Shown: piece after piece, positions 1 to 10,467 of the stretch
Position numbering within the stretch: position 1 is the stretch's first letter
Layout: every line of letters starts with the position of its first letter
Assembly: GCA_963978895.1 (NCBI GenBank)
Contig: OZ022239.1
Location: 13,321,274 to 13,385,273 of the forward strand
Direction: 5' to 3'
Length of the DNA: 64,000 bases
From: Erpobdella octoculata
Lineage: Eukaryota; Annelida; Clitellata; Hirudinida; Erpobdellidae
The notes under the pieces: generated by a model
Database searches by the model: none
What the model saw: only the letters and a program-made list of their open reading frames with translations
Told to the model about the DNA's origin: nothing
Position numbers and translations under genes: made by a program

Positions 1-137
1 ACGAAATTTGGCATGGAGGTAGATCTCACAGAGGAGAAAAAGATAGTATGAGAACAAGCGGGACGAAAGAGGGAGAGTGAGATGAAGAACAAGTGAAGCA
101 AAAAACTTTTTTTTTTCAACACACTTTTATATATATT

Positions 138-270
<133 letters not shown>

Positions 271-438
271 ATAAAATCGTCAAATCGTATTACAGGTACA
301 GAAGAATGGTTTTGTAGTTTATTGGATGATAATAAATAAGTTTGGTTAATACTACTTATGCCTTCTAATAATAATGTTAATAATAATACTTGTCGGGGTA
401 TCAATAGATGGGAAAAGCGAAACCAGTACCACAGATAT

Positions 439-538
<100 letters not shown>

Positions 539-589
539 CATAAACAACGAGCATATTAGCATAGACAATAAATAGTTCGACGAAAATAT

Positions 590-1590
590 CACAAATAATG
601 ATTTAATTAAATTTTGTCCAATCGATCAGAAAAACTATAAAAAAACCTCTACAAACGACTTTTAACGATAATTGCGTTCATTTATTTTAAAGTGACGGAA
701 ATTACCGGTATTGCCTAGAACCCTCAGACGCCAATGCTTAATTAGAAGTTCTTTAAAGTAACCAAGTATCAATGGATAGATTGAAATTACTGTACGAAGA
801 TAAGAACAAGACATTTTCTCTCGTAGATCATCGTTTGATCTTATATTTTCTTTTGTTCATGTTTAAAAATAGCTCACACTAAGTGGTGCAGAAATTGTTT
901 AAGATATCGGCCAATTCTTTCCTTTAATTCAAAACGAATGATATAAAAGTAAAAACGTCGGTAATGTGAGCGCCACCAGCAATAGTGCTAACAGGCAATA
1001 GCACTAGTTCACCAGCGCTAGACAACTGGTCTTTTCAAGATTCACAATCTAAAGGACTAATACTTAGAAGCTAGAAACGTGCAGAAAGATTAAAAAAAAC
1101 AAGTAACCAAGCTATTTTTAAACAGAATGAAAGTTTTGTTTTTTTTTTAAATAAATAATGTACTGTCAGTGTCATCTATTTTGGGTTTATTTTAAAAGTT
1201 TCAGACTCCTTGCTGGTTGAAAAGTAGTTTAAAAAATTCCCCTTAAACTGACTTAAGACTTAAGACAAGTAAAACTACTTAAAAGCATGTAATTATTTAA
1301 GACTTTTCAAACTTTTATGAATGTTTGTACGCTTAGTTTTGAGTTAAAACTTACTTAGCAGAAGTTGCAGGCGCTGTTTTAAAACATTTTTGTTTAAAAC
1401 AACTTTCTATTTGTCTAAATTTTGTTTACAGTCATATATAAACTAATCACAGTTTCGCTCTGTAGGCGCACATCGGGTGAATATTCTTTGCCCCACCTTT
1501 CCACCCCCACCCTCCAACCCATCCTTCATCATTTTTTCATTCGACTCTTTCTTTCTATCTGCTTCCTGCATGCCCCCTATGACCAAGCGT
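590..1590. other. Intergenic, no gene seen
   Basis: AT-rich sequence with stops in all frames and no splice-supported exon. A stretch near 605-630 reads like the reverse complement of sequence near 15570-15595 (both contain a TTGGACAAAATTT-type motif), so part of this interval is probably an old dispersed repeat. Confidence 0.5.
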
Positions 1591-1600
1591 CGTAAAGCTA

Positions 1601-1698
1601 TGACGTCACTGGCACACAACGGGTTCCTTGCTAACGTCATCAAGTCTTATTTATACTTCACGTGTTCTTCCGCTTCTTCTTTTTTATTTTATGAGTCA
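1601..1698. promoter_or_regulatory. Compact CRE / TATA / E-box / AP-1 cluster
   Basis: Within 98 bp there is a perfect CRE palindrome TGACGTCA (1601-1608), a second CRE half site ACGTCA (1634-1639), a TATA-like TTATTTATA (1647-1655), a CACGTG E-box (1659-1664), an ETS-like CTTCCGCTT (about 1668-1676) and a perfect AP-1 site TGAGTCA (1692-1698). The TATA element reads as TATAAATAA on minus, so either strand could be transcribed. No recognisable coding exon lies within a few hundred bases, so this is a candidate promoter or enhancer. It lies about 4.3 kb beyond the 3' end of the EGR gene. The motifs are seen directly; the function is inferred. Confidence 0.35.
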
Positions 1699-1745
1699 AG
1701 AAATAACAACTTTTAATATTAGAGTGGAGTAGAGAAATTTATAAA

Positions 1746-2438
1746 TAATATTATATTATATTATATTTATTATATTATATTATATTATATTATATTATAT
1801 TATATTATATTATATTATATTATATTATATTATATTATATTATATTATATTATATTATATTATATTATATTATATTATATTATATTATATTATATTATAT
1901 TATATTATATTATATTATATTATATTATATTATATTATATTATATTATATTATATTATATTATATTATATTATATTATATTATATTATATTATATTATAT
2001 TATATTATATTATATTATATTATATTATATTATATTATATTATATTATATTATATTATATTATATTATATTATATTATATTATATTATATTATATTATAT
2101 TATATTATATTATATTATATTATATTATATTATATTATATTATATTATATTATATTATATTATATTATATTATATTATATTATATTATATTATATTATAT
2201 TATATTATATTATATTATATTATATTATATTATATTATATTATATTATATTATATTATATTATATTATATTATATTATATTATATTATATTATATTATAT
2301 TATATTATATTATATTATATTATATTATATTATATTATATTATATTATATTATATTATATTATATTATATTATATTATATTATATTATATTATATTATAT
2401 TATATTATATTATATTATATTATATTATATTATATTAT
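1746..2438. repeat. (TATAT)n pentanucleotide satellite, ~690 bp
   Basis: About 139 near-perfect copies of a 5-bp AT-only unit (equivalently AATAT). It starts in a slightly irregular ATAATATT stretch and stops sharply before a GGAATTCG sequence. It is the longest simple repeat in the window and the only pentanucleotide one. Confidence 0.97.
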
Positions 2439-2439
2439 A

Positions 2440-4180
2440 GGAATTCGTTAAATTATCAACTTTCGATATTAAAAAAGTCAATTAACTAAATAAATGAAAA
2501 TATCCAAGAAATATGCTGGAAAAAACATTTGAAATTTTTTAAAGCGGAACAATTTAAAACGGAAATTGCTGCCGAGTTGTGCATTTGAAGTTTTTTAGAA
2601 ACTGGTTTTGTTTAAAAATAATTACATAAAAATATAGAATAAAATCTTACATGAATAAAAATATAGAGGAAATTTTATTATTTTTCCAATACAATTTATA
2701 ATAAAAGCAGGAAAAAATAAGCTTATTTAATAGCTGATGATTTTTGATAAAAAATCATGATGTTTTTTAATCAGAAATAACTAGAGAAATTAAACCGCCA
2801 AATGTGCTGTTCAAAGCAAAAAGGATGGAAAAATGAAAGTCATTGAAGAACATTTCAGCAAGGAAGTCATAAATGATGTCACCGATCTTCTGCTGCATCA
2901 CGTGATCCTGATTATTTATTTTGGCAGTAGATTTTAATATATAAATAAAACTTCAATATGAACTGCATGAATATCTCCGTATTTCTCGGGTTATTTATTG
3001 GTTTGATATAATTTATGCTTATCCATCGTGTTATAGTTAAAAAAAAATAATAAAATGGTTAAACTTTTTCAATTTTTTGAAACGAGTAGGAAACATGATG
3101 GAAGAAAGAAAAACTGAATTATTTTTATTTTAATGATTATTTATCAGCAAAATGTTATTCTTTCATGACGTGGCACCAGCACTTTGTGGTTAACTGAACC
3201 TGTCGAGTTTGTGTATCTTAAGTTGAATCTAAAATGTTTTTCACGGAAACCTTGTGGATCACTTTTTTCTTTAGAGAACCTGTTCAGGATCCTATGTAAC
3301 ATATTAGGATTGGTAGAATACTCTGTCAACGTCGAAACCCTGGACTCGGCGAATACATCTAGAAACCGAATTCCGTCTCTGGTTCTAAAGCTGAAAGATC
3401 AGATCAAGGTCTCAGAACAAATAAAAATGGTTAAGACTTTAAGAGACTAAATTACAAGAATTAGACGTTTAAAGGAGTAGTCGATCGTCGAACGATCTCG
3501 CTTACTGACATCAATTTGTGCAAATATAGTTTGCCTGTACTCACAGAAAACTATCCATCACACAAATATAGTTCGTCTACACACATGCTAAACATCGCGC
3601 CAAACAAAATAGGCCGGCATGTTCGCTACGTCACAAGAAGTGGGCGTGATGCAAATATCGCAAAGTTTCTCGAAAATTTGAAAAACGCATTTTATTACAA
3701 ACTTTTATTTAACTTGACTTTTCTGTCTTTAAATTTTTGAATTGATTTTTTACCAACTTTTAGATTACTTAGAACTTTAAAACTCTCACCATAGACTTTA
3801 GCCACAATATTCAATCATTTCCGATGTGATTTCAATTTTATTTTGTAACGAATTGAAAAAGCGCTTTTTAGTGATTTGTGTAATTCTAAATTGTTCAATA
3901 GATGTCGCGCCTTACAAAGCCCCTCACAATCATGAGACCTACTTAACCTTCTCAAAAAAAGATAAAGACTTATCATAATATTTACTAAAATATTAGTATA
4001 AACAACGGAAAAGCTGTTATTGCATTTAGAAATTGTTTTGTATAATGCAAAAATATAAAAATGTATTTTTAGAAAACTGTTTTGCTTGGACTTGTTTGCT
4101 CTTCTGTTCATGTTATCTATTTACCTAACTGATCTCTGTCAACTTTATTCGCATTTTGTTTATTTAACAAGTGTCAAGTT
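2440..4180. other. Intergenic, no gene seen
   Basis: AT-rich noncoding sequence. Short open frames at 3144-3450 occur on both strands with no recognisable domain or splice context. About 3840-3915 resembles 42900-42995 (both contain AATTCTAAATT followed by CAATAGATG), so this is partly an old dispersed repeat. Confidence 0.5.
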
Positions 4181-4740
4181 TGTTGGGATTGCTACTTCAA
4201 GACCTTTCAAGATAAACACTTTTATATAAAATTTTTAAACTTTTTTTTTGAAAATTTTGTGATATCGCAGTTTTTCAAAATTTCTAAAACCACTTATTTG
4301 CTTTTTATGGTCAAGCTAAGAACTTAGCTAGACCGTGTCATGGATTTCTGATGTTGTTACTTCAGTATCTTTCAAGAAAAAAACTTGTGAACAAAGTTTG
4401 TGAATTTTTCGAATGTTTTGCTGATACCGGTATCGCATAATATTTAAAAATTTTGAAAACTGCTTTTTTGTTTTTTAAGCTTAAGTTATTAACTTAACTA
4501 GACCGTGTCATAGTTTTTTGATATTCCTATTTCAAGATCTTTCAAGAAAAAAACTTTTGAACAAAGTTGTGAATTTCAAATTTTTCAAAGTTTTTGTGAT
4601 TTTTCGAACTTTTAAGAACCGCCTTTGTTCTTTTAGGCTCAGTTTATCCATTCAATTAGACTGTTTTATTTTTGTGATTGCCACTTCAAGATATTTCAAA
4701 AATAAAACTTTTTGAAAAAAAACTGTTTCTAATTCATATA
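4180..4740. repeat. Diverged tandem repeat, unit about 165 bp
   Basis: A landmark of the form TTCAAGAnCTTTCAAGA recurs near 4195, 4361, 4530 and 4685 (spacing about 166, 169 and 155 bp). Each is accompanied by a TTAGCTAGACCGTGTCAT-like segment and by runs of TTTTTGAAAA. The copies are clearly related but strongly diverged, so this is an old array. Confidence 0.7.
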
Positions 4741-4853
4741 CAATGAAACACGTTGGGCGCTTATACAACATCAACATTTCTGTGAAACAAACATTTATAA
4801 AAAAAAATAATGCTCCCAACGTTTTTCATTGTGTATGAATTAGAAACTGTTTT
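4720..4853. mobile_element. Palindromic MITE-like element, copy 1
   Basis: The left arm (4720-4760, containing TTCTAATTCATATACAATGA and ACGTTGGG) is the imperfect reverse complement of the right arm (4812-4853). The arms are ~40 bp with a ~50 bp spacer. A second copy with the same terminal motif lies at 51922-52040. No coding capacity. The superfamily cannot be assigned because no clear target duplication is visible. Confidence 0.6.
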
Positions 4854-5464
4854 AAATTATGTTACCATAATGTGACCAAGTTATTCAGAAATTTAGCCAG
4901 GCTTATAGGTATATTATTTTATACTTTTTAGGGCGTTGTTTTTTAGAAGAAAAAAAGTATTTTGTATTATGTAAATATTTCTATGCTTAGGTTTTCTATT
5001 TAACAAGACTGTGTTATGATTTTTGTATTGCAAGTCATTCAATAGTCAATAGTTTTATATTTTACAAACTTATTATCATCAAAAAATAACTTGCAAAACA
5101 TTATAAGCTGCCAAATTACAAGATATAGAAGATTTTTGAAAAACAAAGTTTTTAACGGTTTATTTGGTTCTGTTTAGATTCCTCCTGCGGTTCAGATGTG
5201 ATAAGCAAGCAAACAAGCAAACACAGATCATATTTAGCAGTGACATGTAACAAATAGTTGTGCATATTTTAATTCTCTTGTATGAGACCTTAAATGAGAC
5301 TGATTTTATTTCTTTATGCGAGCTCCTCTTATGTATATAAGTTTATTAAACAACAAACATTTTTAAATTAGTAGTATAAAACTTTTTAATTAAATTACGA
5401 ATTGATAAAATTGACACTTCTTTCCAACAATTTGAAACTGTAGACTCAGGACTTTCTTGGAATA

Positions 5465-5543
5465 TCCAGAAATTAATTTCAAATCCCTTGACTATGGGGA
5501 CAGCCAAAAATTAATTTCAAATCCCTTAATTATTGGGACGTCT
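5465..5543. repeat. Two-copy tandem duplication, ~39 bp unit
   Basis: Two adjacent copies share AATTAATTTCAAATCCCTT followed by a TATGGGGACAG- or TATTGGGACGT-type end. No gene is visible in 4854-5870. Confidence 0.7.
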
Positions 5544-5870
5544 AGCGAATGCATGCGATATAATTAAATTTATAAAAATTCCACACCTCTGTGTTGCTCC
5601 GAGAAAGTTTTATTCTCCAACAAAAAGCATTAAAATAAGCTCGAAATATTCAAGGCACGTGTGTAAAAGGTTTTCGGAGTAATTTTACGTTCAAGTGACA
5701 AAATGCAGGTAGGTATATTAAAATATAAAATACATAAAATATTCATAATAATCCAAATTATTTTTAATTAAAGCTGAGATCACAGAAGATAAAACTTTTG
5801 TTCGATGCAGTATATTCACACAAACTAACTGAAAACATCTGAACGATAATAACGATGATTTCAAAATTTG

Positions 5871-5876
5871 TTTATT
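5871..5876 (-). terminator. Candidate polyadenylation signal of the EGR gene
   Basis: TTTATT on plus reads AATAAA on minus, 108 bp past the EGR stop codon. This is a plausible position for the mRNA 3' end. AATAAA is common in AT-rich DNA, so the signal is only a candidate. Confidence 0.4.
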
Positions 5877-5983
5877 AATTTGATATTAAGTTAAAAATTG
5901 TATTTATAAAAACGATATTCGCCACAAACGAGTTGAATTAAAACCACAATCAATTAATTAAAACCCAATCAATTAAATATGTG

Positions 5984-7443
5984 CTAAGAGATCAACAACG
6001 TGGAAAAACTAGAGTCAACGTGTTGAGAGCGTGGGAAATTGACTGAACCGGTATTGAGAAGATTTGAAATTGAAGGCTGGTGGTTTGAAATTGAAGGGTG
6101 GTTTGAAATTGAAGGGTGGTTTGAAATTGAAGGGTGGTTTGAAATTGAAGGGTGGTTTGAAACAGGAGGTTGGTGGTTTGAAATTGAAGGCTGGTGGTTT
6201 GAACCGTAACACGACCTTGAAACTGTTGGCGCTGTGGTGAAAAACGAAGTGCTCATTCTTTCAGAATTTGTTCTGCTTTGGAGCATCGGTTGAGAGAATT
6301 GATGAAATGCTTCATTTGGCAGCAAAAAAGAACGATTTCGGTTTTCAAGTTGATTCGGCACCGAGGTTTTGCTAGAGTTTTTTAAATTCGAAATCAGTTC
6401 GAGAGAAAAAATATCGATCGATTTCGAGACGACCCCCGCCGAAACGTTCCCATTCGCAGATACTGTCACGTGACGATGATCGAAGGCAGTCGGTTGAGTC
6501 TCTGTTTTGATTTCTGGCGCTTGTTGGTTGTGTATGAATCCGTAACCAGAATAAACTTCTTGCTCGCTAGGTGGCAGGAAAAAATTCTGCCGGTCGATGC
6601 TAGTGAAATCTAAATGAGAAGGTTGGAACGATTTCTGCTTTTCGTGAGTCTTCATGTGACGGGTTCTTTCGTCGCTCCTCGAAAACCTTCTTCCACAGAG
6701 ATCACAGCTGAAAGGTTTTTCACCGGTGTGTGTACGCATGTGAGTAGTGACGTGATCACTACGACTGAATGTTCTCAGACAGACGCAACATTGGAAAGGT
6801 CTGTGACCTGTGTGAATGCGCACGTGACGAGCCAGTTCGTCGCTTCGGCAAAATCTTCTGTCGCAAGTAGATTCCGGGCACGGATAGGGTCGCTGTTCCA
6901 CCGGAACACGACTTGGCCTACACGGGTATTTTCGAGGTTTCATTGGTTTCAGCTGGCCAGAGGGATACATGCTCAATTGCTTCAAAGCTGCCGTGGATAA
7001 CTTGCACGAACTGGCTTGCTTTTTTTGCTTGGGGTGTTGTTGATGGCTGCAAGCGGATTTTTTACGGGATTTCTTGTGAACGGTTGCCGGTGCAAAGGTG
7101 TTTTCTGCATTCGAATCCCGCGGTTCTTGTTTGATGTGCTGCAAGGGAATGAGATTAGCGATGGCAGTTTCTTGTGGCCGAAGCTGCTGATCCTTATCAG
7201 AAGAAGATTCGACTTCATTTTTTACAAAAGGAGCCAGAACCGGCGGTTTTGCTTGATGCACTGCTGATGAATCAACTGTCATTGGTTCTTTTTTTATCAC
7301 GTGCTGATTGGAGTCGAACAGCTCTTTGTGGATGATGGATTGAGAGTAGCTTGGAGGAGGTTTGCTGTACTGTTTGACCACGGGGACTTCAGTTATGTTT
7401 CTACAGCTGGACATTAATTGATTGGCAAATAAGCAGCTGCCAG

Positions 7444-7474
<31 letters not shown>

Positions 7475-7591
7475 GAAATTACCACGCTGCTGGAAGCAGG
7501 CATCCAATTCAAAGATGCTGTCCAGTACTTCTTGTTTCACAACTGATTCGTTTGTCCAACTTGCCAGAGCTACCTCTGCAGTTATTGTGTC
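5984..7591 (-). CDS. EGR: EGR gene, coding exon 2 (zinc fingers and C-terminus)
   Basis: The exon starts after the acceptor GTTTAG. Its first codons give [17 protein letters not shown], ahead of [11 protein letters not shown] poly-Asn run encoded by (AAC)n lies near 7440-7475. Psi-K-x-E motifs are VKQE, IKKE, VKNE, IKQE and IKTE. A basic stretch ([11 protein letters not shown]) precedes the fingers and could serve as a nuclear localisation signal. The fingers are encoded at about 6892-6637. The last third is rich in Ser, Asn and His. The stop follows TLLIS. Confidence 0.9.
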
Positions 7592-8589
7592 CTAAACAAG
7601 TTAAAATATAAACGTTAAAACATTTTATAGAGAGGAGTACGGTCACTATTAGACACACTCCTATATACGGGGCTGATTTCTCGGTACATATTCTTATTCT
7701 AGGCATCTATCAATACTTGTGTGTGGGCAATCACAATATTTTTTAAAACAAACATTTTGTCAAAGTACGGGCACTGACAAATTCAGCAAAAATAAAAGAA
7801 ATCAAATCTCTGTAAATATTTATTCTTAAAAATTCTAACAGAGCATGTAAATATTTATTCTTAAAAATTCTAACAGAGCATGTAAACAACCTGAAGTTCA
7901 TCTAGTAAATTGTTTCGGGAAATTTCATCGAGATATTTCAAGACGTTTTCCAAAAGTTCAATCTGCTCTATATCCTGACGCTGTAATACAGTTAAGTCGC
8001 CTGAATCGTTGTTATTATTATTATTATTAGTGTTGTTATTATTATTAGTGCTGTTGTTATTGTTAATCAGAGAGCAGCTTTTTTCGTCATAACATGAAGT
8101 CGTATTTTTGTAAAGATATTTGTTGTCGCCGATATTGTTGCAGCTGTTGATGTTGTTGTTGTTGATGAGATCGAACTGTGGGAAAGTGTTGTTGAAATTT
8201 AAAAAGTTGCACCGGTTGCCTTGCGTCGTGAGACTGTCTGAATTCAGAGCTGGTTGAAATGTTGGAAGAGATGATGAGGAATGAAATGTGAACGGTGTGG
8301 ATGATGATGATGGTGATGATGATGGTGCAGATGATGATGATGATGATGCAGATGATGATGCGGATGATGGTGGTGGTGTGGAAAGAGACGTTGAAAACGG
8401 TGATGGAGCCTGCGATGACGGCGATGACAAAGACAGAGGGGACATGAAAACAGAGCTGGACATAATGGCTGCATGTTCCCTGCACGAGACATCTGATATG
8501 GGAGATTCTGAAGGGGAGAGGAAGGCAGAGTTCATATCTTCTACTTTGACAATGCTGCGACTGAAGTTGCCGATGTCTCCTGTGGACAT
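5984..8589 (-). CDS. EGR: EGR-family zinc-finger transcription factor (two coding exons)
   Basis: Early growth response type transcription factor, expected to act in the nucleus on GC-rich EGR sites. Exon 1 is 8589-7891 (233 codons from ATG); exon 2 is 7591-5984 (535 codons plus stop). The intron starts CAG|GTTGTT and ends GTTTAG|GAC; the join is in frame (phase 0) and gives 768 residues. Three adjacent C2H2 fingers lie at about residues 467-551. Their helices [16 protein letters not shown] and RSDERTRH match the EGR1-4 recognition residues, so GCGTGGGCG-type binding is expected. The rest is low complexity: Ser/Pro-rich and Asn-rich N-terminal part, poly-Asn, and a C-terminal SNHPSI repeat. 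Six psi-K-x-E motifs flank the fingers. Vertebrate EGR1 is about 540 residues; the excess here is mostly homopolymer. The paralogue number cannot be assigned. Confidence 0.93.
6060..6200 (-). repeat. In-frame coding tandem repeat in the EGR C-terminus
   Basis: Near-identical 18-21 bp units (plus strand TTGAAGGGTGGTTTGAAA) encode repeated SNHPSI / SNHQPSI motifs, about seven units. Unit lengths are multiples of three, so copy number can change without a frameshift. Confidence 0.9.
7811..7880. repeat. 35-bp direct tandem duplication in the EGR intron
   Basis: Positions 7811-7845 and 7846-7880 are identical, and a partial third copy (TGTAAAC) runs into the splice donor at 7890. The identity indicates a recent duplication or copy-number variation beside the donor. 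Confidence 0.9.
7891..8589 (-). CDS. EGR: EGR gene, coding exon 1 (N-terminal region)
   Basis: The ATG at 8589 opens [20 protein letters not shown], which contains a psi-K-x-E motif. A Ser/Pro-rich segment follows, with poly-Ser encoded by a (TCA)n microsatellite at about 8286-8400. Then comes an Asn-rich segment encoded by (AAT/AAC)n at about 8010-8065. The exon ends in a leucine-rich, probably helical segment ([20 protein letters not shown]). The donor is CAG|GTTGTT. The reading frame runs straight into exon 2, which supports this exon despite its low complexity. Confidence 0.8.
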
Positions 8590-8711
8590 ATTTTTACAGT
8601 TTACATTAGTTTACATTAGTTATCAACACTTGTTGACGATATCATTCAACTATTTAATATTTATCTTCCTTCATAATCTTTGTGCTTATACTAACCGAAT
8701 GAAGGGCTAAA

Positions 8712-8719
8712 TATTTATA
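8712..8719 (-). promoter_or_regulatory. Candidate TATA box of the EGR gene
   Basis: TATAAATA on minus lies about 125 bp upstream of the EGR start codon, at the edge of a (TA)n microsatellite. A 10-bp direct repeat (TTACATTAGT twice) lies at about 8600-8620 in the putative 5' UTR. No CArG/SRE box is visible nearby, although such sites drive vertebrate EGR genes. Position is the only support. Confidence 0.35.
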
Positions 8720-8721
8720 AC

Positions 8722-9686
<965 letters not shown>

Positions 9687-9691
9687 ATATG

Positions 9692-9736
<45 letters not shown>
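9687..9736. repeat. (TA)n microsatellite
   Basis: TA run of ~50 bp. Confidence 0.9.
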
Positions 9737-9740
<4 letters not shown>

Positions 9741-9980
9741 TAAATAACTGGGAGTTTATCATGTATACAGGCTGGGTTAAAATTCATATCCCAAGTCCAA
9801 CTTTTTCTATTAAGCGTGACAGTTCACGTAATTTCATTGAACCGGGAAGTTGTTCAAACATTACTGCTAATATATATTTCCCGCTGTTTTTGGCCACACC
9901 CTGACGGGTTTGTCCCCCTCCGCCGTTTTTGGCCCCTCCCGCCATTTGTTTGGCCCCCCGCCAAAGAAGTCTAGATCTGC

Positions 9981-10099
<119 letters not shown>

Positions 10100-10247
10100 A
10101 ATACTTCGGCGCTATATGTTCTTTTAGGCAAACTCGATTGAAAAAAGTGGCGCACTTGGCTGAATCGATTTTATTTTTATTTTTTTCCAATACTCTAAAT
10201 CGGTTTAAAAATAATTTATTCTCAAACACAAACTCCATAATCTTATA

Positions 10248-10291
10248 GGCTAATAGATCTATTTCGGCAATTTTTTGCCATCATCAGAGCC
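10248..10291 (-). ncRNA. Hammerhead ribozyme, Penelope copy 1 (3' end)
   Basis: On minus: stem I GGCT/AGCC, core CTGATGA, one extra T, stem II GGCAA/TTGCC with an AAAA loop, core GAAA, a short stem III from AUAG/CUAU, then U-U before the cleavage point and AGCC. All invariant core bases are present. Type I layout (open stem I) with a very short stem III, as reported for hammerheads in Penelope-like elements. The only departure from consensus is the extra U before stem II. Confidence 0.85.
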
Positions 10292-10467
10292 GTTTAACTT
10301 TTTAAAAATAAAATGCAGTGACTAAATGGTAAAAGATACAACTAATTGAAAGGAATTAAAATACAATTTAAATAAAATTTAAATTCATTATATACAAATG
10401 TAACAACATAAAAAATATTTAAATTAAAATAATTATAATAATAACAGTAATAACTAAATAATTAAGA

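Noticed and set aside
7016..7267. Plus-strand ORFs across the EGR exon
   Set aside because: Antisense shadows of the EGR coding sequence.
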